In this document: one piece after another, positions 44,293 through 52,728 of the stretch | How the letters are laid out: each line of letters opens with the position of its first letter | Numbering within the stretch: the first letter of the stretch is position 1 | Source of the DNA: JANMMJ01 sp964543235 | Lineage (GTDB): Bacteria > Pseudomonadota > Alphaproteobacteria > Rhizobiales > Aestuariivirgaceae | Assembly: GCA_964543235.1 (NCBI GenBank) | Contig: CAZIXE010000013.1 | Coordinates: 1-64,000 of the forward strand | DNA length: 64,000 nucleotides | Direction: 5' to 3' | Notes under the pieces: generated by a model | What the model saw: only the letters and a program-made list of their open reading frames with translations | The model's database searches: none | What the model was told of the DNA's origin: nothing | Program-made: the position numbers and the translations under genes

Positions 44293-45423
44293 TCAATAGG
44301 AAACGTAAACGTCGGTGGTGAGGTCGCGTTCAGTGGGAAGCGGTGCCGATTTTGCGAAGGCCACTGCCTCTTCGATGAGGTTTCGCACCTCGCGGTCGAT
44401 GGCTTCGAGTTCATCGCGCCTGATGATACCGGCCTCGACCACGCGGTTGCTGAACAGCGCGATACAATCGCGGTTGGCACGGATATCGTCGATCTCGCCC
44501 TTGCCGCGATAGGTCTGCTGGTCGCCCTCGAAATGGCCGAAGAAACGCACCATCTTGCATTCGAGCAAAGCCGGACCGCCGCCCTCGCGGGCGCGTTTGA
44601 TGATTTCGCCTGCGGCCTCGTAGACGGCAAAGAAATCGGTGCCATCAACGGTCACGCCGGGGAGGCCGAAGCCGGCGGCGCGGTCGACGTAGCTGTCGAC
44701 GGCGACCGCATAGTCGCGCGAAGTCGACTCGGCATAGCCGTTGTTCTCGACCACGAAAATGACGGGGAGATTCCACACCGCCGCAAGGTTGAGGCTTTCG
44801 AGGAACATGCCCTGGTTGGAGGCGCCGTCGCCGACGAAGGAGATGCCGACGCCGCCGTCGCCGCGGAACTTGGCGGCGAGTGCTGCGCCACAGGCGAGCG
44901 GGGCGCCGGCGCCCAGAATGCCGTTGGCGCCCATCATGCCCTTGGAAAGATCGGCAATGTGCATGGAGCCACCCTTGCCACCGCAGGCGCCCGCCGCCTT
45001 GCCATAGATTTCGGCCATCATGCTCTTCACATCGACACCCTTGGCGATGCAGTGGCCGTGGCCGCGATGGGTCGAGGCGATGCGGTCGGTGTCGCGCAGG
45101 TGCATCATGATCCCGGTGCCGGCCGCCTCCTCGCCGGCATAGAGATGGACGAAACCCGGAATGTCGCCCTTGGCAAATTCATTGTGCAGGCGTTCCTCGA
45201 ATTCGCGGATGGTGCGCATGGTGCGATAGGCCGCGAGCAGCTGGTCATGGCCCAGGGGAAACACGCTGCCGCTCCGGCGCGGGGCGGGATTGCGGGCAAT
45301 CGGCCTGGCCTTGGACTTCGCCGCCGCCACCTTGCGGGTGGCCGGCTTGCGGGCCGCGGCCTTCTTTCTGGCTGGCTTCGCCGCCGGTTTCTTCCTGGCC
45401 TTCGCTGCCGGTTTTTTCGCCAT
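44293..45423 (-). CDS. acoA: Acetoin (or 2-oxo acid type) dehydrogenase E1 alpha subunit with a histone H1-like tail
   Basis: The 376-residue subunit carries the thiamine diphosphate motif from GDGASNQGMFLESLN (198-212) to VVENNGYAE (NN at 227-228), the classic GDG-X(26-27)-NN spacing. FVHLYAGEEAAGTGIMMHLR and STHRGHGHCIAKGVD are typical of E1 alpha. Unusually, the first 45 residues are almost only Ala, Lys, Arg and Pro (MAKKPAAKARKKPAAKPARK), like bacterial histone H1-type tails. The ATG is supported by GAAGGGAGG upstream, so the tail is probably translated. Second gene of acoXABC. Confidence 0.92.
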   Translation of the reverse strand: MAKKPAAKARKKPAAKPARKKAAARKPATRKVAAAKSKARPIARNPAPRRSGSVFPLGHDQLLAAYRTMRTIREFEERLHNEFAKGDIPGFVHLYAGEEAAGTGIMMHLRDTDRIASTHRGHGHCIAKGVDVKSMMAEIYGKAAGACGGKGGSMHIADLSKGMMGANGILGAGAPLACGAALAAKFRGDGGVGISFVGDGASNQGMFLESLNLAAVWNLPVIFVVENNGYAESTSRDYAVAVDSYVDRAAGFGLPGVTVDGTDFFAVYEAAGEIIKRAREGGGPALLECKMVRFFGHFEGDQQTYRGKGEIDDIRANRDCIALFSNRVVEAGIIRRDELEAIDREVRNLIEEAVAFAKSAPLPTERDLTTDVYVSY

Positions 45424-45461
45424 GGAACTTTCCTCCCTTCAGGATCAGCATGTGCTCAACT

Positions 45462-46505
45462 TCACTGTGGCACCCGCATGAGGCCGTGTCTGGCGGCATA
45501 GCGCATGCAGGCGCTGACATTGACGGTGCGAAAGGCGGCGGTCTCAAGCGTGACCGCGACCTCATCGGTTTCGGCGAATGACAGTTCACGCTCGCCGTCG
45601 AGGGCGATCGAGCCGGCATCGATGCCGGGGCGCACCGGCCGTCCAGGCATGAGCCTGGCATAGTGCCTGATGCCGATGCCGCGCAGATAGCCCGGTGCGA
45701 TCGGCGTTTCGACGATGGTCCGGACTTCCCGGCCGGCACCCAGCTTGACATGCAGGCCGTGCGGATCGCTGCGCGAGACCGGCCGCAACAGTCCGGCAAT
45801 GGCCGACATGCCGATGACCTCGGGGTCGGCAAAGGTCACGAAGAGTTCGCGGAAGGTGTCGGTGCGCCACAGGGCGCGGGCACCGATGAAGCGTTCGGTC
45901 ACCACCGCAACATCGACAAGCGCGATCTCGCGCTGCGCGCCGACCTGAACGACCAGCTGCTTGTTGGGCGAGAAGGCGACGCGCGGCGGGACCCGGCCGA
46001 GTGCGGCCAAGCCGACGGCGAGGCCGGTGATGGTGGGTTCGCGGTGTTCGGGAAAGGCGTTGTTGGTGCCGGTCGAGATGCCGGCGACGGGAACGTCGCC
46101 GCAGGCCGAGACGACGGCACGGTGGGTGCCGTCGCCACCCAGCACGACAATCGCCGCCACGCCCTGCCGGCGCATCTCGGCGGCGGCGCGCACGGTGTCG
46201 ACCACGGTGCCGGTCACTTTCCAGTCGAGATGGGTGAGGACCGGGAACTCGCCGGTACGCTGATTCTCGGCGCGGTCGATGCCGCGGCGCACGTGATGGC
46301 GGATGCCGCCATTCTCCGGCATCATCACGACGTGCCCGACACCACAGGCCTTGAGGCAGGCCAGTACGCGCAACACGATATTGGCACGATCGGTAATCTG
46401 CAGGGCCGTGGCATTGGCGATGACGCGGCGGATGTCGCGTGCGGACACGGGGTTGGCAATGATGCCAACGGTCGGTCCCTCCCGTGACGCGCGTCGAGAT
46501 CGCAA
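45462..46505 (-). CDS. acoX: AcoX-type ATP-NAD kinase family protein
   Basis: Assigned start is TTG at 46505 (347 residues). GCCGGAG precedes it, and the family N-terminus TVGIIANPVSARDIRRVIAN follows 13 codons later. The frame stays open to ATG 46640, but a likely promoter lies inside that extension. The NAD-kinase-type motif AAIVVLGGDGTHRAVV is followed by GISTGTNNAFPEHREPT, characteristic of AcoX. The cellular role of AcoX in acetoin use is not settled. It is the first gene of the operon, in the acoXABC order known from Cupriavidus. Confidence 0.88.
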   Translation of the reverse strand: MRSRRASREGPTVGIIANPVSARDIRRVIANATALQITDRANIVLRVLACLKACGVGHVVMMPENGGIRHHVRRGIDRAENQRTGEFPVLTHLDWKVTGTVVDTVRAAAEMRRQGVAAIVVLGGDGTHRAVVSACGDVPVAGISTGTNNAFPEHREPTITGLAVGLAALGRVPPRVAFSPNKQLVVQVGAQREIALVDVAVVTERFIGARALWRTDTFRELFVTFADPEVIGMSAIAGLLRPVSRSDPHGLHVKLGAGREVRTIVETPIAPGYLRGIGIRHYARLMPGRPVRPGIDAGSIALDGERELSFAETDEVAVTLETAAFRTVNVSACMRYAARHGLMRVPQ

Positions 46506-46547
46506 TACCGGTTCTCCGGCTCTTGTGCAGTCAATTGCGTTTGCGAA

Positions 46548-46577
46548 ATCTTCCTTCGCGCCGCGCCAAGCTGTCAA
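46548..46577 (-). promoter_or_regulatory. Candidate promoter of the acoXABC operon
   Basis: On the minus strand, a perfect TTGACA (46577-46572) is followed after 18 bases by GAAGAT (46553-46548). The predicted transcription start near 46541 lies upstream of the TTG at 46505 but downstream of the more distal ATG candidates. No sigma54-type GG-N10-GC element was noticed. Confidence 0.45.
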
Positions 46578-46679
46578 GCGCCCATGGTTGCCGTCGCAGC
46601 AGCAATTCCGATATTGCATGATGATTGCCCGCATGATCATCTAGCCCGCGCAAGGCACAAAGCAGCAATGGGGATCGTC

Positions 46680-47612
46680 ATGTTCTACGGCCAGATCGAG
46701 GGCACAGGATTCGAAGTCCTGGACAAACGTTTCAACCAGTGCCTGATCGGGCATGCGCGGGTGGAGCGGCCGTGGACGGGCGCGCGCTGGACGGAAGGGC
46801 CGGCGTGGTTTGCGGCGGGGCGCTATCTCATTTTCTCCGACATCCCCAACAACCGCATGATGCGCTACGACGAAGCCGGAAACTCCGTCTGTGTCTTCCG
46901 CCATCCCTCCAACAACTCCAACGGCAACACGGTGGACCGGCAAGGACGGCTGGTCTCATGCGAGCACGGGGCGCGGCGGGTGACCCGCACGGAACTGGAC
47001 GGAACGATCACCGTCGTCGCCGACCGGTTCCAGGGCAAGCGGCTCAACTCGCCCAACGATGTGGTGGTCAAGTCCGACGGCTCGATCTGGTTTACCGACC
47101 CCTCCTACGGCATTCTCTACGACTATGAAGGCGGCATGGCCGAGAGCGAAATCGGCAATTGCAACGTCTATCGCGTCGACCCGCAAAGCGCCGAGATCAC
47201 CATCGTCGCAGACGATTTCGACAAGCCCAACGGACTCGCCTTCTCGCCCGACGAGAAATTCCTCTACATTGCCGATACCGGCATCAGCCACAGGGAGAAC
47301 GGGCCCAAGCATATCCGCCGCTTCGAGGTCAAAGGCGATGGCCGGAGCCTTGGCAAGTCGACGGTGTTCGCCGACTGCACGGCCGGCCTGTTTGACGGCT
47401 TCCGTTTCGACCGTGACGGACGCTTGTGGACCAGCGCCGGCGACGGCGTGCACTGCTATCTCCCGGACGGCACGCTGATCGGCAAGATCCTGATCCCGGA
47501 ACTGGTGGCCAATGTCTGCTTCGGCGGGCCGCAACTCAACCGGCTGTTCATCTGCGGCACGACCTCGCTCTATTCCGCCTATCTGGCGATCAACGGCATC
47601 TCTGCCGTCTAG
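46680..47612 (+). CDS. SMP-30/gluconolactonase family hydrolase
   Basis: From ATG 46680 (TGGGGATCGTC upstream) 310 residues; ATG 46668 is an alternative. The six-bladed propeller metal site is visible as Glu in RWTEGPAWF, Asn in LNSPNDVVV and Asp in LYIADTGIS. SNNSNGNTVDRQGRLVSCEH is typical of bacterial gluconolactonase-like members. It probably hydrolyses a sugar or small lactone in the cytoplasm; substrate unknown. It is divergent from acoXABC. Its stop overlaps that of the convergent GST gene by 4 bases. Confidence 0.88.
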   Translation: MFYGQIEGTGFEVLDKRFNQCLIGHARVERPWTGARWTEGPAWFAAGRYLIFSDIPNNRMMRYDEAGNSVCVFRHPSNNSNGNTVDRQGRLVSCEHGARRVTRTELDGTITVVADRFQGKRLNSPNDVVVKSDGSIWFTDPSYGILYDYEGGMAESEIGNCNVYRVDPQSAEITIVADDFDKPNGLAFSPDEKFLYIADTGISHRENGPKHIRRFEVKGDGRSLGKSTVFADCTAGLFDGFRFDRDGRLWTSAGDGVHCYLPDGTLIGKILIPELVANVCFGGPQLNRLFICGTTSLYSAYLAINGISAV

Positions 47613-48265
47613 TCGACCTCGTCATGCTCGATGCGCCAGGGCTCGGCGGCGCCGGCGGCCTTCCATTGCCGGAAAGCCGGCAGGGACATGATCGCTTCCA
47701 TGTAGGCGCGGGCGTCGTCATCCACGGCGATATCATAGGTGTCGAGGCGGGTAACCACCGGCGCGTACATGGCGTCGGCGGCGCTGAAACCGCCGAACAG
47801 AAAGGCGCCGCCCTTGCCGAAACTCTTGCGGCACTGACGCCAGATCTCGAGGATGCGCGCCACGTCCTTCTGCACGGCATCATCCAGCGCAATCGCCTTG
47901 CGCGGCCGGCGCAGGTTCATCGGGCAGGCGTTGCGCAGGGCCGTGAACGAGGCATGCATTTCGCAGGCAATCGCCCGGGCTATGGCCCGTGCCCGCGTCT
48001 CTGCCGGCCACAGGCCCGCTTGCGGAAAGCGCTCTGCGAGATATTCAAGGATGGCGAGAGACTCCCACACCGTCAGGCCGCCGTCATGCAGGACCGGCAC
48101 CCTGCCCGCGCCACTGTGCTCGCCGATGCGCGCGGCCGTATCGGCCATATCGAGCGGAATCACGGTCTCGCGGAAGGGAATGCCCAGGACCGACATGGCG
48201 AGCCATGGCCGCAGCGACCAGCTCGAATAGTTCTTGTTGCCGATGATGAGATGAAGGTCGCTCAC
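47609..48265 (-). CDS. Glutathione S-transferase family protein
   Basis: The 218-residue protein starts MSDLHLIIGNKNYSSWSLRP, with the thioredoxin-fold N-terminal domain (about 1-80; VPVLHDGGLTVWESLAILEY binds the gamma-glutamyl part of glutathione) and an all-helical C-terminal domain containing GGFSAADAMYAPVVTRL. The NKNYSSWSLRPWLAM opening is typical of an uncharacterised proteobacterial GST subgroup. Substrate unknown. It lies between SMP-30 and a small membrane-protein gene. Confidence 0.92.
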   Translation of the reverse strand: MSDLHLIIGNKNYSSWSLRPWLAMSVLGIPFRETVIPLDMADTAARIGEHSGAGRVPVLHDGGLTVWESLAILEYLAERFPQAGLWPAETRARAIARAIACEMHASFTALRNACPMNLRRPRKAIALDDAVQKDVARILEIWRQCRKSFGKGGAFLFGGFSAADAMYAPVVTRLDTYDIAVDDDARAYMEAIMSLPAFRQWKAAGAAEPWRIEHDEVD

Positions 48266-48502
48266 GGTTTCCTCTCCAGATGTTCAACGAGGCCAACTTG
48301 GAATCCGCCCTTGAGGTTGCTCACGGGCGGCAGTCCCACGCGCTGCAGGTTGCAGGATGTCAGTTGCGAGCAGCGAACACTTTCTCGTGATGGGAGCTTT
48401 CGGGATCGACCGCGAACTCCCGCACGCCGCAAGGGGGGATGGAACGATCCGGGGATGCGGCCGCGGAAGCGGCGGCCGGAGAGAGGATCAAGGGCCGGGG
48501 TG

Positions 48503-48601
48503 TCAGATGCTGAGGCGCGGGGCGATGATCGCGGCCATGGCAACGAGGCTGCCCAGATACATGTAGAGGATCGGCGGAAGGGATTTGCTGCGGGTGATCA
48601 T
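48503..48601 (-). CDS. Putative 32-residue single-pass membrane protein
   Basis: AGGAG lies 7 bases before the ATG at 48601. The peptide begins MITRSKSLPPILYMYLGSLV and continues as a hydrophobic helix to APRLSI. A short basic head followed by one helix suggests an inner-membrane microprotein with the N-terminus inside. It lies 79 bases downstream of the MFS gene on the same strand. I do not recognise a family. The 237 bases between it and the GST gene hold nothing else I can support. Confidence 0.5.
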   Translation of the reverse strand: MITRSKSLPPILYMYLGSLVAMAAIIAPRLSI

Positions 48602-48680
48602 GGCAATCTCCTGAACTTGATGCGGAGGGTGCCACGGGCGGTTTGAACCCAACCGGAACGGCCCGTTCATGGAGCATTCA

Positions 48681-49880
48681 TCACAGCGACCTGGGCAGGT
48701 AGCGCCAGGAATAGAGGCCGGCCGCGGCCTGCAGCACGGCCAGGATGACGAACACGGCGCCGATCTCGAAATAGAGCAGCGCCACGGCAAACAGGAAGGA
48801 GGGTATCAGTTCGGAAATATCGATGTAGGTGCGGTAAACGGCGGTCATCTGCGGCCGTTCGTAGCCGTGTACCGCCCTCAGGAACGGGATGCCGCCAACG
48901 CCATCGAGGGCGGAGGCCGAGAGCGATCCCACAAGCAGCATCGCGGCTGCGAGATATGGCATTTCCTTGCCCGCCAGCCCGGCCAGGAGGGCGCTCAGGC
49001 AGCATACGAGAAAGGCCCCGGCAATGACCATGCGCACGCCGAATTTCCTCGCCAGCTGGCCGGAGAAATAGGCGCAGATGAGCAGGGCCTGGCTGATCGA
49101 GACGAGCCAGCCGCCCGCCTGCTTGCCGAGGCCGCCCTGCACCATGAGGATCGGCGCATAGATGAAGAAGGTCGCCCAGTAGGCCGAACGCCCGAAGGCG
49201 ATGAGCCAGGCCAGCCTGAGCCGTGGCTGCCTGAGGAAACGGACGACATTGTCCAGCGGGCGCGGCGGCCGGAGCGGCCCGGCGCGGATGATGGCGTGAT
49301 CGCTCAGCCTCAGGAACCAGAACAGGGCAATGAGCAGGAGGCCCATACCGATACAGAGCAGCTGCGGGGCGGCGTGGCCATGGGCCGTGTAGAGATAGAC
49401 GCCCAGCGCCGGGCCGGTCATCCAGGAGAGGGTCGACATGGCCATGCGGACGGGCTCGATGCGGGTCAGGTCGGCGCGCCTGATGTGGTCCATGATGTAG
49501 AGCGACAGCACGATGTTGAGCAGCGCCGCCCCGGTGTTGCGGAGCAGCATGCCGACAAACTGGCCGGCCAGGCTATAGGTCGCAAAGCACAGGCTGGCCA
49601 GCATCAGGGCAACGACACCGGACGTATAGACCCAGCGCCGCGGCATGCGGCTCATGAAGACGGGAAGCGAGAGCGTCGTCAACAGGACCAGGAAGCTCAC
49701 CGCCGCCGAAAGCTGGCTGACCTTCTGGGTCACCTGCAGCAGGTCATAGGCCTGCAGCGAGACAACGGTGGAATTCAGCGACCGGACAAAGGATTCAAGG
49801 GCAAACAGCGCCCCGAATGTCAGCGCGCCGGCGCGGCGGGGCGGCACCGGCGGCAGGGGCAGCGCGGCATCTGAGGGCAT
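48681..49880 (-). CDS. Major facilitator superfamily transporter
   Basis: Start at 49880 gives 399 residues; ATG 49913 would add 11. About 11-12 hydrophobic helices are visible, with an MFS-like loop after helix 2 (FMSRMPRRWVYTSG). The sequence is a distant MFS member and I cannot assign a substrate. Proline-rich MPSDAALPLPPVPPRRAGAL forms the cytoplasmic N-terminus. A 32-residue membrane ORF follows on the same strand and a small hypothetical ORF precedes it. Confidence 0.85.
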   Translation of the reverse strand: MPSDAALPLPPVPPRRAGALTFGALFALESFVRSLNSTVVSLQAYDLLQVTQKVSQLSAAVSFLVLLTTLSLPVFMSRMPRRWVYTSGVVALMLASLCFATYSLAGQFVGMLLRNTGAALLNIVLSLYIMDHIRRADLTRIEPVRMAMSTLSWMTGPALGVYLYTAHGHAAPQLLCIGMGLLLIALFWFLRLSDHAIIRAGPLRPPRPLDNVVRFLRQPRLRLAWLIAFGRSAYWATFFIYAPILMVQGGLGKQAGGWLVSISQALLICAYFSGQLARKFGVRMVIAGAFLVCCLSALLAGLAGKEMPYLAAAMLLVGSLSASALDGVGGIPFLRAVHGYERPQMTAVYRTYIDISELIPSFLFAVALLYFEIGAVFVILAVLQAAAGLYSWRYLPRSL

Positions 49881-49978
49881 GAACGGCGACTCGTTTCGCC
49901 GCCCAATGAGCATTGGCCGGTGCGCGGAGCAAGTGGGCGTGCGGCGGGGCTGCCTGCAGAAACGTCATGGCTCGGAGG

Positions 49979-50113
49979 CTACCAGCCGATGCGGCCGAAC
50001 CCCGGCAGCTTAAGCGCCGGGGCGAGCGGATCGACGCCAGCCACGAGGCCGAGGACGCTGAGTTCGAGGCCGTCGCCGTCATGTCTGGCATAGCGACGAC
50101 CGAAATCGGCCAT
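49979..50113 (-). CDS. Possible 44-residue hypothetical protein
   Basis: From ATG 50113 the ORF reads MADFGRRYARHDGDGLELSV and ends LPGFGRIGW. Third codon positions are mostly G or C, as in real genes here, which is the main support. No strong ribosome binding site is present (a G-run 12 bases upstream). The frame is open further upstream to 50260, but that part has poorer codon use. The rest of the 49914-50358 gap shows no other gene. Confidence 0.35.
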   Translation of the reverse strand: MADFGRRYARHDGDGLELSVLGLVAGVDPLAPALKLPGFGRIGW

Positions 50114-50358
50114 TCCAGGGCCCGGCCCCCCGATGCATCCGTCGACGCCAAGGTGGACATCAGCCTGGGCCGTGCCCGTCAGCTGATTGTTGTCCGGTTG
50201 CCCTGTTTGGCCGCCATGCGCTGTCATCCCGGTGGCTGCCGCAATTCTGAGCGGCAACACAATCTGGCGAAAAGTGCAAGCCTTGCATGAGCCGGCAGCG
50301 CGGCCCGGGGGCCAAGTCGAGTGTTTTCACGCCGGGGAATCCTGCTAAGAGCACCGCC

Positions 50359-51753
50359 ATGCTGCCCACGTCCGAAAAGCAGCGCGCCGCGCTGCTGTCG
50401 ATCTTTGCGAGCGGGGGGCTCGCCGGTTCGAAGCTGGCGGCCGCCCTGTTCACTGGCTCGCTCGGCATCCTGTCCGAGGCCATTCACAGCCTCATCGACC
50501 TCGGCGCGACGATCATCACCTGGTTTGCGGTGCGCTGGGGCGACCAGCCGGCGGATGAGACGCATCACTACGGCCACGGCAAGATCGAAAGCGTTGCCGC
50601 GCTGGTTGAAACCGGACTTCTGTTCATCACAACCATCTGGATCGTCTACGAAGCCATGCACCGGCTGCTGGGCGGCGAGACCCATGTCGATGTCACCTGG
50701 TGGGCGCTGGCGATTGTGGCGGGCTCGATCATCATCGATTTCAACCGCGCCCGGGTCCTCAACCGGGTCGCGCAGAAGACCAACAGCGAAGCGCTGGAAG
50801 CGGATGCCCTGCATTTCAGCTCCGACATGTGGAGCTCGATTGCGGTGCTGGCCGGGCTCTCGGCACAATGGGCCGGCGTGCAGTGGGCGGATGCTGCGGC
50901 GGCGCTGCTGGTCTCAGGCTTCGTGGCACTGGCCGGATGGCGGCTTGGCAAGCGCACCCTCAACACGCTTCTCGATGCGGCGCCGGAAGGCGCCACCGAC
51001 CGCATCCGCGACATCGCGGCGGACATCAAGAACGTCTCGGCGGTGCGGCGAATCCGGCTCCGGCCGGCCGGCGGCACGCTGTTCGCCGGCGTGGTCATCG
51101 ACGTGCCGCGCACGCTGCCGGTCGATGACCTGGTGCCGCTCAAGGAAAAGGTGGCGGCAGCCATCCGCGAGAGCTTTCCCAATGCGGATGTCACGGTAAC
51201 CGCCAACCCGATCGCCCTGGACGATGAGACGGTGTTCCAGCGGGTCATGATGATTGCCCAGCGGCAGCTATGCGCGATCCATCACCTGACCGTGCAGCGC
51301 ATGCCCGAAGACAGGCTGGCCGTCAGCTTCGACCTCGAAGTGGACGGCGCCATGCCACTGGGACAAGCGCACGAGATCGCCACGCGGCTCGAAGAGGCCA
51401 TTCGCGCTGATCTCGGCAAGGATGTCGAGGTCGAGACCCATATCGAGCCCCTCCCCGATATCCAGTTGAGCGGCGGCCAGGTCACCGGCGCGCGGCTCGA
51501 GCGTATCGTGGCGCGCCTCAAGGCACTGGCCGGGCCCGAAAGCCGCATGAGCGACATTCACAACATCCGGGTCCGCGACACCAGTGAAGGGGTCTTCGTG
51601 CACTATCACTGCCGGTTTGCGCCCGCTGACACGGTGGACGACGTCCACACGGTGATCGACCGGGTCGACCGGCAGCTGCGCGAAGCCATGCCGGAAATCC
51701 GCCGGGTGATCGCCCATGCCGAGCCCATCGGGCGGAAACCGCACGGGCTGTGA
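50359..51753 (+). CDS. Cation diffusion facilitator with extended cytoplasmic domain
   Basis: From ATG 50359, 464 residues. The membrane part (about residues 10-200) has the CDF metal sites: the HHYGHGKIES segment, with ETHHYGHGK the usual zinc/iron-site region, and ADALHFSSDMWSS, the HxxxD motif on helix 5. After the first cytoplasmic domain (about 205-285) the protein continues for about 180 residues in a second ferredoxin-like region, including FDLEVDGAMPLGQAHEIATR and SDIHNIRVRDTSEGVFVHYH. Most CDFs end near 300 residues. Likely exports zinc, iron or manganese. hutD-like gene follows by 4 bases. Confidence 0.9.
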   Translation: MLPTSEKQRAALLSIFASGGLAGSKLAAALFTGSLGILSEAIHSLIDLGATIITWFAVRWGDQPADETHHYGHGKIESVAALVETGLLFITTIWIVYEAMHRLLGGETHVDVTWWALAIVAGSIIIDFNRARVLNRVAQKTNSEALEADALHFSSDMWSSIAVLAGLSAQWAGVQWADAAAALLVSGFVALAGWRLGKRTLNTLLDAAPEGATDRIRDIAADIKNVSAVRRIRLRPAGGTLFAGVVIDVPRTLPVDDLVPLKEKVAAAIRESFPNADVTVTANPIALDDETVFQRVMMIAQRQLCAIHHLTVQRMPEDRLAVSFDLEVDGAMPLGQAHEIATRLEEAIRADLGKDVEVETHIEPLPDIQLSGGQVTGARLERIVARLKALAGPESRMSDIHNIRVRDTSEGVFVHYHCRFAPADTVDDVHTVIDRVDRQLREAMPEIRRVIAHAEPIGRKPHGL

Positions 51754-51757
51754 GGCC

Positions 51758-52348
51758 ATGCAGCATCTGCGGCCCGCCGACTACCGCGTCATGCCGTGGA
51801 AGAACGGCGGCGGCAGCACAGCCGAGATCGCCATCTGGCCGCAGGACGCGGTCTTCGAGGAAGCGGCATTCCTGTGGCGGCTCAGCCTCGCCGAAGTGAT
51901 CCGGGACGGGCCGTTCTCGCGCCTTCCCGGCTATGACCGGCACATCATGGTGGTGGCGGGCGATGGTATGCGGCTGGTCTGCGCCGGGCATGAGGACATC
52001 ATGCTCGCCGCCGATTCGGGGCCGCAGAGGTTTTCCGGCGACTGGGAGGTCAATGGCATGCTCAAGGGCGGACCGGTGCGTGATTTCAACTTGATGGTGC
52101 GGCGTGCGGCAGCCGCCTCAAGCATGAGGGTCCAGGAGGTCTCGGGCCGCACCCGGCTCGATGCGGGAGACGGCTTTCTCGCGGCGTATATGCTTGACGG
52201 GGAACTGACCGGCGGCGGCCACCTCGCCGGCGTGGGCGATACACTCATTCTCGCGCCGGGCGAATCGCTCGCGGTCTCGGCCCTGGAAGGTTCCACGCAG
52301 GTCGCGATCTGCGAAATCATCCCCCGGGCTGGCGCCTGGCCGGCCTGA
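51758..52348 (+). CDS. hutD: HutD family cupin-like protein
   Basis: The 196-residue protein starts MQHLRPADYRVMPWKNGGGS. WKNGGGSTAEIAIWP is the HutD/Ves signature, and FLWRLSLAEVIRDGPFSRLPGYDRHIMVV follows in shorter conserved blocks. It folds as a bicupin. HutD occurs in some histidine-utilisation clusters and may limit urocanate levels, but no hut genes are nearby, so the role here is open. It begins 4 bases after the cation transporter gene and overlaps the convergent small gene at 52317 by 32 bases. Confidence 0.87.
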   Translation: MQHLRPADYRVMPWKNGGGSTAEIAIWPQDAVFEEAAFLWRLSLAEVIRDGPFSRLPGYDRHIMVVAGDGMRLVCAGHEDIMLAADSGPQRFSGDWEVNGMLKGGPVRDFNLMVRRAAAASSMRVQEVSGRTRLDAGDGFLAAYMLDGELTGGGHLAGVGDTLILAPGESLAVSALEGSTQVAICEIIPRAGAWPA

Positions 52349-52553
52349 AGTCGCGCGGCTGTGGCTCGCGCCCGTTGGCGATGGCAAAAGCCTCGTAGAT
52401 TGCGAGTTCCAGGAGATAGGTCAGATGCCTAAGGCCGGCGGCGCCGGCGAGTTGCCGCAGTTCCAGCAACATGTCGCAGACATAGGCAGCCGCCTGGCGC
52501 CGTTCGGCCTGTTCGCGCGAGCCGGCTGGCGGTGCCTCCTTCCTAGTCAGCAT
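52317..52553 (-). CDS. Small conserved-looking helical protein, 78 residues
   Basis: ATG 52553 gives a product starting MLTRKEAPPAGSREQAERRQ, then AAAYVCDMLLELRQLAGAAG and LRHLTYLLELAIYEAFAIAN, two amphipathic helices with a regular hydrophobic pattern. Similar short helical proteins are common in Rhizobiales, but I cannot name a family. It is convergent with hutD, overlapping its 3' end by 32 bases. Upstream, the 175 bases to topA are AT-rich and probably hold promoters for both divergent genes. Confidence 0.6.
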   Translation of the reverse strand: MLTRKEAPPAGSREQAERRQAAAYVCDMLLELRQLAGAAGLRHLTYLLELAIYEAFAIANGREPQPRDFRPARRQPGG

Positions 52554-52728
52554 TCCGGACGCTCGGGTAAGTTGCGGGGTTAGACATATCTACCCTTTAA
52601 GATTTAGCCTATCAGCAGACAACCAGTTTTAAGTTGCAGAATTTGCGGCTCAGCCGGCCTGTGCGCCTTGCGGTGGCGGAATGTTGCCTATATGAGGCGG
52701 GTCCCATGACCCAAGCGACAGAGGGGAA

